DNA of 56,381 bases from a bacterium (GTDB lineage Bacteria; Myxococcota_A; UBA9160; UBA4427), in NCBI GenBank assembly GCA_024742285.1, contig JANSYR010000024.1, forward strand, positions 1 through 56,381. Reading direction: 5' to 3'. Positions within the stretch are counted from its first letter, which is position 1, and each line of letters opens with the position of its first letter. A program made the position numbers and the translations under genes. The notes under the pieces were generated by a model. The model was not told the DNA's origin. It did no database searches and saw only the letters and a list, made by a program, of their open reading frames with translations. Of the stretch, positions 25,184 to 34,600 are shown piece after piece.

Positions 25184-26748
25184 GTCCGCTCTCGGCCGAG
25201 CAGCTCGGGAGCGCGCGCGAGCGCGTACGGGTCTTCGGCCAGTACGACCACGCCTTCGACGAGACATGCGACGTCGTGGTCGTGGGCTCGGGGCCGTCCG
25301 GCTCGGTGGCCGCCTATGAGCTCGCCGCGGCCGGGCACGACGTGATCCTGCTCGAGGAGGGGCCGCCCTTCACGACCCGCGACCTCGAGCTCGACGGCAA
25401 CCTGTCGATGACCCGGACCATGCGCGAGGGGGGGCTGCGCATGACGCGCGGGACGACGATGCCGACGATGCAGGCGGTCGCCCTCGGTGGAGGCTCGCTC
25501 GTCAACTCGGCGATCTGCGTCCGTCCGCCGGATTCGGTGTTCGAGCGCTGGTCGTCACGCTACGACCTCGAACGAACGGATCGCGCGCACCTCGATCCGC
25601 ACTTCGACGCGATCGCGGACTTCCTGGGGATCGCGCCGACCCCGGACGAGGTACAGGGCAAGCGGAATCTGCTCTTCCGCGACGGCTGCGACGCGCTCGG
25701 GATCGCCTCGGAGCCGATCGCCCGCAACGTGCGCCACTGCCGCGGGAGCGGCGAGTGCTTCACGGGATGCCGCAGTCGCGCCAAGCAGAGCATGGACGTG
25801 AGCTACGTGCCCGCCGCGCTCGCCGCCGGGGCCCGGGTCCTCACCAGCGTCCAGGTCCAGGAGATCAGGCGGCGTGGTCGACGGGTGACCGGCGTGTCGG
25901 GCCAGGTCGTCGCGCCGTTCTCCCAGGGCCGCGCCTCGGGTCGAAGTCACGCGTTCCGGATCGAGGCGAAGGCGGTCGTGCTCGCAGCGGGCTGCACCGC
26001 CACGCCGGTGCTCCTGCAGCACAGCGACGATCTCGCGAACGCCTCGGGCCAGGTCGGCCGCAATCTCCAGTTCCATCCGGGCGTCGCGATCGCGGGGGTC
26101 TTCCCCGAAGCGATCGATTCCCAGTTCGGCGCGACCCAGGGCTATCAGTCGCTCGCGTTCCTCGACGAGGGCTTCAAGCTCGAGACCCTCTGGGCGCCCC
26201 CGCCGCTCCTCGCGATCCGGTTTCCCGGGATCGGTGCGGATCTCCAGGCGCGGTTCGCGGAGCTGCCCCAGATCGCGATCTTCGACGCGATCGCGAGCGC
26301 GAACCGCTCCCTCGGCCGCGTGAAGAAGCGCTTCCGCAGCCTCGAGCCCGTCCTGCAGTGGCGGCTCCACCCCGATGACGCGCAGATCCTGCGGCGGGCG
26401 CTGCACGTGATCGCGCAGATCTTCTTCGCCGCCGGCGCGAGCAGGATCCTGCCCGGGGTCGGGGGGATCGCGGACGTGATCCACTCCGCAGAGGATGCGG
26501 CGATCCTCGATTCGTCGGCGGTGAAGCCGTCGGGCCTCGTGATGGGCGGCAATCACGTCTTCTGCACGACGCGCATGCACGGGGATCCGACCAAGGGCGT
26601 CGTCGACGAGGACGGGAGAGCGCACGACCTCGAGAACCTCTACATCGCGGATACCGGGATCTTCCCGCAGTGCCCCTCGGTGAACCCCATGTTCACGGGG
26701 ATGGCGCTGGCGCGACGGCAGGCCCGGCTCCTCTCCGAGAGGCTCTGA
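25180..26748 (+). CDS. GMC-family FAD-dependent oxidoreductase
   Basis: 522 residues from GTG 25180, behind GGGGAGGGGAG. It has the FAD-binding GSGPSGSVAAYELAAAGHDVILLEEG near residue 35 and the substrate-domain strand MQAVALGGGSLVNSAI. A cysteine cluster HCRGSGECFTGCRSRAKQSM (about 185-205) may bind an iron-sulfur centre. The C-terminal GMC signature is GNHVFCTTRMHGDP...LYIADTGIFPQCPSVNPMFTGMAL. The cluster and length match the choline dehydrogenase/cholesterol-oxidase-like group that oxidises alcohols or sterols and passes electrons to a membrane acceptor. It is translationally coupled to the membrane-anchored small partner. Substrate unknown. Confidence 0.88.
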   Translation: MSPLSAEQLGSARERVRVFGQYDHAFDETCDVVVVGSGPSGSVAAYELAAAGHDVILLEEGPPFTTRDLELDGNLSMTRTMREGGLRMTRGTTMPTMQAVALGGGSLVNSAICVRPPDSVFERWSSRYDLERTDRAHLDPHFDAIADFLGIAPTPDEVQGKRNLLFRDGCDALGIASEPIARNVRHCRGSGECFTGCRSRAKQSMDVSYVPAALAAGARVLTSVQVQEIRRRGRRVTGVSGQVVAPFSQGRASGRSHAFRIEAKAVVLAAGCTATPVLLQHSDDLANASGQVGRNLQFHPGVAIAGVFPEAIDSQFGATQGYQSLAFLDEGFKLETLWAPPPLLAIRFPGIGADLQARFAELPQIAIFDAIASANRSLGRVKKRFRSLEPVLQWRLHPDDAQILRRALHVIAQIFFAAGASRILPGVGGIADVIHSAEDAAILDSSAVKPSGLVMGGNHVFCTTRMHGDPTKGVVDEDGRAHDLENLYIADTGIFPQCPSVNPMFTGMALARRQARLLSERL

Positions 26749-26835
26749 CCGGCAGCCCGCGGGGATGTCGCGGTTCCCATCCGACCGTGATCCGCATCGC
26801 TTCAGTGGGCCAGGTGAGTCGCCGATGCAGTGACC

Positions 26836-27240
26836 ATGAAGCTCCACTCCGCGGAACCGCACGCCCGCTTCGGGCTCGCCGGGATCCTGATCCTGGTCCT
26901 GCTCGCCGCGCCCGTCGCCCTCGCCGACGGCGAGCGTCGGCTCGCGAGCGAGAGCGGTCACTACCGCGGGGAATGCCGCCGCCTCACGAAGCAGCTGACG
27001 CACTTCGAGGAGACGGTCCTGCCGATGGCGATCGCCCGCGGCAACCGTGGCTGGGAGCAGGCGACGAACGACCAGATCGAGCGACTCTGGAATCGACGCG
27101 CCGACCTCTGCCCGGAATACGGCGCTGAGCGGAGCTTCATGAGGAAGGCGGCCGACCAGACCCGCCGCTTCAACAAGCTGATGGCGTCCGCGGGTCGCGC
27201 CGCACTGGCGTTCTTCACCGGCGGCGCGGCCGGCTTCTAG
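26836..27240 (+). CDS. small secreted protein of unknown function
   Basis: 134 residues from ATG 26836 (GTG 26830 two codons upstream is equally possible). A clear signal peptide (GLAGILILVLLAAPVALA, cleaved before Asp-Gly-Glu) precedes a short, charged, helical mature part. The mature part has two Cys (GECRRLT and DLCPEYG) that could pair, and it ends in a small hydrophobic Gly/Ala-rich tail (AALAFFTGGAAGF). No family recognised. It follows the GMC gene by 87 nt. Confidence 0.65.
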   Translation: MKLHSAEPHARFGLAGILILVLLAAPVALADGERRLASESGHYRGECRRLTKQLTHFEETVLPMAIARGNRGWEQATNDQIERLWNRRADLCPEYGAERSFMRKAADQTRRFNKLMASAGRAALAFFTGGAAGF

Positions 27241-27347
27241 CCGCGCGGGCGGTCGGCTATTCTCGGCCGGACCGGAACCGATCGTTTCGGGCGTCCTCCC
27301 ACTGGGTGGGCCGCTCGGTCTTCGAGCGGAGCAGGGCGGAGGCCTGG

Positions 27348-28193
27348 ATGAAGCGGAGCGCATGGGGACCGGGAAGCGGCCTTCGCCGGCGCGTCGTCTG
27401 GCTCCTGGTCACGGCCGCGCTGATGCCCGGAATCGCTATCGCGGTCGGCGACCGCGGCGCGGACGGCGAGTTCGCCCGGCGTGACTCGTTCCACTTCACG
27501 CTCTTCCAGGACGTGGACATCGACGAGAGTGCCGGCCTCTACGGCTCCCGGAAGTTCGAGCAGGACCTCCTGCGCGAGCTCGAGGCCGCCTTCGATCGCC
27601 TCGACCAGATCCTCGGTCTGCGGCCGGAAGGCAAGCTCGTGGTCTACGTCTGGGACCCCGCGCTCTTCGATGCCGAGTACCGACACCTGTTCCGCTTCCC
27701 GGCCGCGGGCTTCTACGGCGGGGCGATCCACATCCGCGGCGATACGCGGATCACACCGGGGCTCGTTCGCGTGCTCCATCACGAGCTCGTCCACGCGGCC
27801 TTCGACGCGGAAGCGCCGCGCCTCGCGCTGCCCGCCTGGATGAACGAGGGGATCGCCGAATGGTTCGAAGCCCGGGCCCTCGGCAAGCGAAGCCTCGGCA
27901 GTCGCGAGCGGGCCGCACTCGGCGAGCTCGCGCGCGCCGGCCAGCTCTTCTCGCTGGCGGACCTCTCTACGCCGAGCCTGGGTCATCTCGGACCGGAGGC
28001 GGCCCGCGTCGCCTACCTGCAGGCCTACGCCTTCATCGACCACCTCGTCTCCACGCGCGGTGAAGGAGATCTGGTCCGATTCTGGAAGGCCGTGGTTCGC
28101 TCGCGCAGTCTGGATCGCGGGGCGAGACGAGCGTATCGCTCGGACGTGGCCGACCTCGAGTCGGCCTTCGCGCGGACGCTTCGGGGCTACTGA
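27348..28193 (+). CDS. secreted zinc metallopeptidase, peptidase MA-like (gluzincin)
   Basis: 281 residues from ATG 27348 with GGAGG upstream. A signal peptide or anchor (VVWLLVTAALMPGIAIA) leads to a catalytic domain with HELVH at 145-149 and the third zinc ligand in WMNEGIAEWFE (Glu167), the gluzincin pattern. The HIRGDTRITPGLVRVLHHELVH run is typical of peptidase MA family proteins. An alpha-helical end (AYLQAYAFIDHLVSTRGEG) is usual. Periplasmic or extracellular; substrate unknown. Confidence 0.85.
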   Translation: MKRSAWGPGSGLRRRVVWLLVTAALMPGIAIAVGDRGADGEFARRDSFHFTLFQDVDIDESAGLYGSRKFEQDLLRELEAAFDRLDQILGLRPEGKLVVYVWDPALFDAEYRHLFRFPAAGFYGGAIHIRGDTRITPGLVRVLHHELVHAAFDAEAPRLALPAWMNEGIAEWFEARALGKRSLGSRERAALGELARAGQLFSLADLSTPSLGHLGPEAARVAYLQAYAFIDHLVSTRGEGDLVRFWKAVVRSRSLDRGARRAYRSDVADLESAFARTLRGY

Positions 28194-28279
28194 TTCGCGA
28201 TTGGAATCGTTTCGCCGGATCGATCGCGACGGGCCTCGATCCCGTTGCCCGGGACAGGGCCTTCCTCTAGCTTGCGCCC

Positions 28280-29437
28280 GTGCCCCTGGACCTGCTCGCG
28301 ATTGCGCCTCCGCCGACCCCGCCGCGCAGCCCTGTTCGGGGCGCGGGGTTCGTTCGCAGGCTTCGCGGGGCCGCGCTGCTGGCGGGCGTCTCCCAGGTCC
28401 CGGCGAGGGCCTTCTTCCTGGCGGGGGCCTTCCTCCTGGCAGGGGCCTTCGCTCTCCTGACGGCGGCCTCCGCGACCGCGGAGGAAGTCGACGCCGGCGA
28501 GGACTCCGCGCCTTCGGAAGCGCCGGCGAGCGGATTCGGCCCGCCGCCCCCGCCGATGGGCGCGCGCTTCGCCGAAGCGCTCGAAGGGGACCGGATCCGG
28601 GTCGGCTACAGCTTCGAGCGGATCCGACTCGCGGGATTGCGGACCGGCGACGACCACCTCACGCCGGATCAGGTCCGGGCCTTCGGTTTCCCCGAGACGC
28701 CGCGGTCGCTGGAGAGGACGCTGCACACGGTCACGTTGGCCTACGCGGCCCATCCGCGGGTCACGCTCGTGGTCGAGATTCCTTTCGTGCAGAACGAATA
28801 CAAGCGCTTCGACGTGACGTCGGGACGCCGCCAGCATCAGGCGGAAGGGATCGGCGACGTCGGCTTCTCGATGATCATTCCCTTCATCCGGAAGGGCTTC
28901 GAGAGTACGCAGGTCCACGTCGGTTTCGACGTTCCGACCGGGTCGATCCGCAAGAGCGCCGAGGGGCGCCCCTTGCCCTACGCGGTGCAGCCCGGGAACG
29001 GGAGCGTCGATCTCGAATGGGGCTGGACATACAAGGGAGAGCTCGATCGCTTCGCGTGGGGCGGGCAGGTCGGCGGGCGTCATCCCGTCGGTCGCAACGG
29101 CCGCGACTGGCGCGGGGGCTCGCGCTTCACGGGCCGGCTCTGGGGCGTCGTCCGCGTGCTGGGGGGGCTGAGTGCGTCGTTGCGGGCGGACTGGGAAAAG
29201 CAGAACGAGATCGATGGGTTCGATCGTGATCTTCAACCACCGATCGACCCTTCCGAGGACCCGGAGCTGCAGGATGGGATCCTGCTCGCCGTGGCGCCGG
29301 GGCTCAGCATGGAGGTGCCGGCCCTGGCCGGGCAGCGACTCGGCGTGGAGGTCGGCATTCCGATCTACCAGGATCTGGACGGGCCCCAGCTCGAGCGCGA
29401 CTGGACCTTCAAGGCGGGCTGGCAGTGGACGTACTGA
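28280..29437 (+). CDS. outer-membrane beta-barrel, phenol-MetA/transporter-like
   Basis: 385 residues if GTG 28280 is right. A long basic N-region precedes the hydrophobic core (FFLAGAFLLAGAFALLTAA) and ASATAEE cleavage site. The rest alternates amphipathic strands rich in Gly, Tyr and Trp (IRVGYSFERIRLAG, LHTVTLAYAAHPRVTLVVEIPF, AEGIGDVGFSMIIPF, VHVGFDVPTGS). It closes with an aromatic end (DWTFKAGWQWTY), as outer-membrane barrels do. The VEIPF and GIGDVGF motifs are like the MetA-pathway/transporter barrel family. Its stop overlaps the CusF-Sco gene by one base (TGATG), suggesting a link with copper handling. Confidence 0.7.
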   Translation: MPLDLLAIAPPPTPPRSPVRGAGFVRRLRGAALLAGVSQVPARAFFLAGAFLLAGAFALLTAASATAEEVDAGEDSAPSEAPASGFGPPPPPMGARFAEALEGDRIRVGYSFERIRLAGLRTGDDHLTPDQVRAFGFPETPRSLERTLHTVTLAYAAHPRVTLVVEIPFVQNEYKRFDVTSGRRQHQAEGIGDVGFSMIIPFIRKGFESTQVHVGFDVPTGSIRKSAEGRPLPYAVQPGNGSVDLEWGWTYKGELDRFAWGGQVGGRHPVGRNGRDWRGGSRFTGRLWGVVRVLGGLSASLRADWEKQNEIDGFDRDLQPPIDPSEDPELQDGILLAVAPGLSMEVPALAGQRLGVEVGIPIYQDLDGPQLERDWTFKAGWQWTY

Positions 29438-30411
29438 TGGGCCGTGGCGCGCTTCGTGCCTTCGCGGCGACGACGGTGCTCCTCGCTCCCCTCGTGCTCG
29501 GATGCCCACAGGAAGAGGGCGGTCCGGGTGTCTATGACGCTCGAGGCGTCGTGGAAGACGTCGACGTCGAGGGGGCGCAGGTCCTGATCGACCACGAGGA
29601 CGTGCCGGGGCTCATGCCTGCGATGACGATGAACTTCGCGGTGCCCGACGAGGCGGTCCTCGAGGGACTCGCCGCGGGTCAGGTGATCGAGTTCGAGATG
29701 CGCTTCACCGGGCGCAGCTACGAGGTCGAGTCCTTCGAGGTCGTGGGCGAGGCGCCCTTCGAAGACGGTTGGCGGCGGCTCGGAGAGGCCCTCGTGCGGA
29801 CGAACCCCGTCCCGGCCTTCGAGCTGATCGACCAGGCCGGGCGCACGGTGACCGAAGCGGACTTCGCCGACCGGGTGGCCCTCGTCGACTTCATCTACAC
29901 CGAGTGCCCGGGCCCTTGCCCGATCCAGACCTCGAGCCTCGTCGCTCTCCAGCGTGAGCTTCCCGCGGACGTGCGCGACCGGATCCAGTTCCTCTCGTTC
30001 AGCCTCGATCCCGGAGTCGACCGGCCCGAGGTCCTCGAGCGCTACGCGACCGAGCGCGGCGCGGACCTCGCGCGGTGGTCGTTCCTGACCGGCGAGGCCG
30101 AGCCGATGGCCTCGCTGGTCCGCCAGTGGGGGGTCGGATCGCTGCGCCAGCCGGACGGCTCGATCGATCACACGTTGATGCTCTTCGTCGTTCGGGCCGG
30201 ACGCGTGATGGAGCGCTACACGCTGGAGCAGGCCCGGGACGGCACGCTGCTCGCGGATCTCGTCACGCTCGCGAAGATGCCGGCCGAGCTTCCGTCGTCC
30301 GTCCCGACCGGGAACGACGCGGACCATGCCTCCGATGCCTCCGATCCCTCGGATGCCTCCTCCGACGGAGCGGGAACGAACGCCGACCACGACGGGATGC
30401 ATGGCTCGTGA
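29437..30411 (+). CDS. CusF-Sco1/SenC fusion lipoprotein (copper delivery)
   Basis: 324 residues from ATG 29437. Lipobox LVLGC puts the lipid on Cys23. Residues about 36-105 form a CusF-like copper-binding domain with ligands His53 (IDHEDVPG), Met63 and Met65 (PAMTM). The Trp that caps copper in E. coli CusF is replaced by Met60. Residues about 125-295 form an Sco1/SenC thioredoxin-fold domain with Cys157 and Cys161 (CPGPC) and His245 (DHTLM), the three copper ligands of Sco. A Ser/Asp/Ala repeat tail ends in a His/Asp/Met-rich stretch (NADHDGMHGS). The likely role is copper insertion into cytochrome oxidase CuA or periplasmic copper buffering. GTGA overlap with thiO. Confidence 0.93.
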   Translation: MGRGALRAFAATTVLLAPLVLGCPQEEGGPGVYDARGVVEDVDVEGAQVLIDHEDVPGLMPAMTMNFAVPDEAVLEGLAAGQVIEFEMRFTGRSYEVESFEVVGEAPFEDGWRRLGEALVRTNPVPAFELIDQAGRTVTEADFADRVALVDFIYTECPGPCPIQTSSLVALQRELPADVRDRIQFLSFSLDPGVDRPEVLERYATERGADLARWSFLTGEAEPMASLVRQWGVGSLRQPDGSIDHTLMLFVVRAGRVMERYTLEQARDGTLLADLVTLAKMPAELPSSVPTGNDADHASDASDPSDASSDGAGTNADHDGMHGS

Positions 30412-31544
30412 TCGACGACGTCCTGGTCGTCGGCGCCGGGATCATCGGCCTCTCCGTCGCCGATGCCCTCGCGCGGGAGGGGCTGCGCGTGCGCGTGCTC
30501 GAGACCGATCGGGTCGCGGGCGGTGCGTCGGGTGCGGCGGCGGGGATGCTCGCCCCGCTGAGCGAGGCGCTCCTCCACTCGGACGAGGACCCGGCGACGA
30601 ATCCGCTGGTGGCTCTCGGTCTCGAGAGCCTCTCGCGCTTCGAGTCGCTGTGCCGACGGCTGCGCGACGAGACCGGCATCGATCCGGAGTTCGAGCGCTC
30701 CGGCCTCTGGCGACCGGTCGCGACCGAAACGGAGCGGCGCGAGGCGGCTGCGGGCTTCGCGCGGATCGGCGACCGCGCGGGGGCCGTCGAATGGTGTGAC
30801 GGCCGCGAGCTGGTCGACGAGCTGCCCGGACTGTCCCCCAGGATTCCGGGGGCTTTCTTCTCACCGCTCGAGTGTCACTTGAGACCGCCGCTCCTGGCCC
30901 GGGCGACCGCCGCGGGGCTCCGAGCACGCGGCGTCGAGATCGACGAGGGGGTCGCGGTCCATCGTCTGCGCACGGCCGCCGGGCGGGTGGAGGGCGTCGA
31001 GACGAACGCGGGACTGCGACGGGCCGGCCAGGTCGTCGTCGCCGCCGGCCCGTGGACGCCGACGCTGCTCGAGCCCGTGATCGGCCGCGAGTCGCTTCCG
31101 CGGATCGAGCCGGTGCGCGGCCAGATCCTCGTCCTCGAGCCGCCGCTGCCGGCGGGACGCCGGATCGTCTTCGGCCCCGACGTCTATCTCGTCCCCAAGC
31201 GCGACGGGTCCTGGGTCGTGGGCGCGACCCAGGAGCGGGTCGGATTCGATCGACGGGTGACCGCGGAAGGCGTCTCCCGTCTGCTCGATCGGGCGCGCGC
31301 GCTCTTCCCCGCGATCGAGTCCGCGACCTTCGGACGTGCGTGGGCGGGACTGCGTCCGGTCGACGCGGAGGGTTGGCCGCGGGTCGGGGCGACCGGGATC
31401 CAGGATCTCTTCGTCGCCGCGGGTCACGGGCGCAACGGCGTCCTTCTTTCGCCGATCACCGCCGAGCGGTTGCGGGACGTGATCACGGGCAAGCGACCGA
31501 TGACCCACGACGCCTTCGCGCCGGAAGGATCGGCGCCCGGCTAG
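30408..31544 (+). CDS. thiO: glycine oxidase ThiO (FAD-dependent D-amino-acid oxidase family)
   Basis: 378 residues from GTG 30408, overlapping the previous stop (GTGA). It oxidises glycine to the imine used for the thiazole of thiamine. The FAD motif VVGAGIIGLSVADALAREG is at the N-terminus, then GGASGAAAGMLAPLSE, the substrate-domain RIEPVRGQILVLE, YLVPKRDGSWVVGATQE and WAGLRPVDAEGWPRVG, and the C-terminal GHGRNGVLLSPIT FAD contact. These match ThiO rather than other DAO proteins. No other thi genes are present, so the call rests on sequence. Confidence 0.9.
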   Translation: MIDDVLVVGAGIIGLSVADALAREGLRVRVLETDRVAGGASGAAAGMLAPLSEALLHSDEDPATNPLVALGLESLSRFESLCRRLRDETGIDPEFERSGLWRPVATETERREAAAGFARIGDRAGAVEWCDGRELVDELPGLSPRIPGAFFSPLECHLRPPLLARATAAGLRARGVEIDEGVAVHRLRTAAGRVEGVETNAGLRRAGQVVVAAGPWTPTLLEPVIGRESLPRIEPVRGQILVLEPPLPAGRRIVFGPDVYLVPKRDGSWVVGATQERVGFDRRVTAEGVSRLLDRARALFPAIESATFGRAWAGLRPVDAEGWPRVGATGIQDLFVAAGHGRNGVLLSPITAERLRDVITGKRPMTHDAFAPEGSAPG

Positions 31545-31635
31545 GCCCGACCGGCCACCCGAATTCCTTTCGCTTCTCTTTCGTCTCGAGGGAACCGCCG
31601 CTAGATTGGCCCTTCCGGTCGACGGAGGGGGGAGC

Positions 31636-34600
31636 ATGGACGCGCAGGGGAAGGATCCGCGGTCCACCGTCGATCACGCTGGCGCCCTCGCCGACTTCCA
31701 CCCCGCGGTGAAGCGTTGGTTCGAGGGGCGCTTTCCGCAGGGGCCGTCCGAGCCGCAGGCCGGCGGTTGGCCCGCGATCCGTCGGCGCGAGGATACGCTG
31801 ATCGCGGCGCCGACCGGCACGGGCAAGACCCTCGCGGCGTTCCTGGTCTGCATCGACGGCTTCTTTCGTTTTCGCGCCCGGGAGGGCGCGAGGACAGGAT
31901 GTGGCAAGGCGGTGGACTCGGGCGCCGAGAGCGACGCGCCGTTCCGGCTCGATGGGGGGCCGCCGGTGCCGCGGGGGCAGAAGGGGGTCGAGCGGCCGAC
32001 GGGGGTGGAGGTGCTCTACGTCTCGCCGCTGAAGGCGCTCGCCGCGGACATCCAGCAGAACCTCGAGACGCCGCTGGCGGAGATCGGGGACGTGGCGCGG
32101 TCGATGGGCGTGGTGCCGCCGGAGATCCGCGTGGGCATGCGGAGTGGCGACACGCCGGCGTCCGCCCGGGCGGCGATGCTCAAGAAGCCGCCGCAGATCC
32201 TGGTGACGACGCCGGAGTCGCTGTACCTGCTGCTCACGTCGGAGCGGGGGCGCGAGATCCTGCGGCCGGTCCGGACCGTGATCGTCGATGAGATCCACGC
32301 GATGGCCCGCGACAAGCGGGGATCCCATCTGGCGCTCTCGCTCGAGCGGCTCGACGCCCTCTGTGACGAGCGGCCGACGCGCGTCGGGCTCTCGGCGACC
32401 CAGAAACCGATCGAGCTCGTGGCGAAGCTGCTCGTCGGCGTCGGTGGCGATCGCACGCGCCCCGACGGCCGACCGAAGTGCACGATCGTGGACGAGGGCC
32501 ACAAGCGCGCCCTCGACCTCGAGCTCGTCCTGCCCGGGAGCGAGCTCGAAGCCGTCGCCTCCGGCGAGCAGATGGGCGAGGTCCTCGACTCGATCGCCGA
32601 GCAGGTCGAACACCACCAGACGACCCTCGTCTTCGTGAACACGCGCCGCATGGCCGAGCGTCTTGCCCACCAGCTCGCCGACCGGCTCTCTTCGGTCGGA
32701 GGAGAGGAGAGCGTCGCGGCCCATCACGGGAGCCTCTCCCGCAACCGGCGTCTGCGCGTCGAGACGGCGCTTCGTGAGGGCCGGCTCCGCGCCCTGGTCG
32801 CCACGGCGAGTCTCGAGCTCGGGATCGACGTGGGCCCCGTCGAGCTCGTCTGCCAGATCGGCTCCCCACGCTCGATCGCGACGTTCCTCCAACGCGTCGG
32901 TCGCTCCGGCCACTTCCGCGGCGGCACGCCCAAAGGCCGCCTCTATCCGCTCACTCGGGACGAGCTCGTCGAGTGCGCCGGTCTGATCCGAGGGATCCGC
33001 AACGGTCGCCTCGACCGCGTGCTCCCGCCGGTGGCGCCCCTCGACATCCTCGCCCAGCAGATCGTCGCCGCGTGCGCGGCGGAGCCCTGGAAGGAGGAGG
33101 ACCTCTTCGCGCTCTGCGCCCGGGCGGCGCCCTTCGAAGGGCTCACGCGCGAGACCTTCGACGAGGTCGTCGAGCTCGTCTCCGAGGGGATCGAGACCGG
33201 CCGCGGCCGGCGTGCGGCCTACGTCCATCGCGACCGGATCGGCGGTCAGCTCCGGGCACGTCGGGGGGCTCGGCTCGCGGCGCTCACCTCCGGTGGTGCG
33301 ATCCCGGACGTCGCCGACTACCGCGTGATCGCGGACCCCGACGAGACCTTCATCGGCACCGTCGGCGAAGACTTCGCGATCGAGAGCCTGCCCGGCGACG
33401 TGTTCCTGCTCGGCAGCTCGACCTGGCGCATTCGCCGCGTCGAGGCGGGGAAGCTGCGCGTCGTCGACGCCGAGGGCGCGACGCCGAACGTGCCGTTCTG
33501 GGCCGGCGAGGCCCCCGCGCGAACCGAGGAACTCTCGGACGAAGTGTCCGCCCTGCGCGCCGACCTCGAACCGGTCTTCGAGGACCACGACGAGGCGGAG
33601 GTCGTCGCGTGGATCGAGACGGAGTGCGGGATCGCGACCGATGCGGCCGTCCAGATCGCGCGCTACCTCGGCGTCGCGCGCACGGCGCTCGGGGGCCTGC
33701 CCACGAAGGACCGGATCGTCCTCGAGCGCTTCTTCGACGACGCCGGCGGGATGCAGCTCGTGATCCATACGCCGCGGGGCGGGCGGCTGAATCGCGCGCT
33801 CTGTCTCGCGCTGCGCAAGAAGTTCTGCAAGAGCTTCAACTTCGAGCTGCAGGCGGCGGCGAACGACGACGCGATGGTGTTGTCCCTGGGGCCGCACCAC
33901 AGCTTTCCCCTGTCCGACGTTCCCTTCTTCCTGTCGACGACCGGAATCGAGGAGACACTCAGCCAGGCCGTGCTGCCGCTGCCGATCTTCACGGCGCGCT
34001 GGCGCTGGAACCTGAACCGGGCCCTCACGGTCCTGCGATTTCGAGGCGGAAAGAAGAATCCGCCGCCGATCCAGCGGATGGAGAGTGACGACCTGATGGC
34101 GGCGGTCTTTCCGCAAGCGGCCGCCTGTCAGGAGAACGTCGCCGGGCCGATCGAGATCCCGGACCACGTCCTGGTTCGACAGACGCTCCACGACTGCCTC
34201 CACGAGGCAATGGACGTGGAGGGGCTGAAGGATCTGATCGAGCGGATGCGCGACGGGCGCTGCGAGATCCTCTGCGTCGACACGACCGAGCCGTCGGTGC
34301 TCGGCCACGAGATCCTGAACGGCAAGCCCTTCACCTATCTCGACGACGCGCCGCTCGAGGAGCGGCGGACGCGGGCAGTCCGGATGCGGCGGGGCCTGCC
34401 CGTCGAGGAGCGGGATCTCACGCGGCTCGACGCCGATGCGATCGCACGCGCCCGCGAGCAGGCGACTCCGGATCCGAGGGACCCCGACGAGCTCCACGAC
34501 CTGCTTCTCGGCGCCGGGCTCTGGCGCGCGGACGAACGCTGGGCCGGCTGGTTCCGCGTGCTCGAAGCGACCGGGCGCGGCTTTGCTTTCGAGGTCTGCG

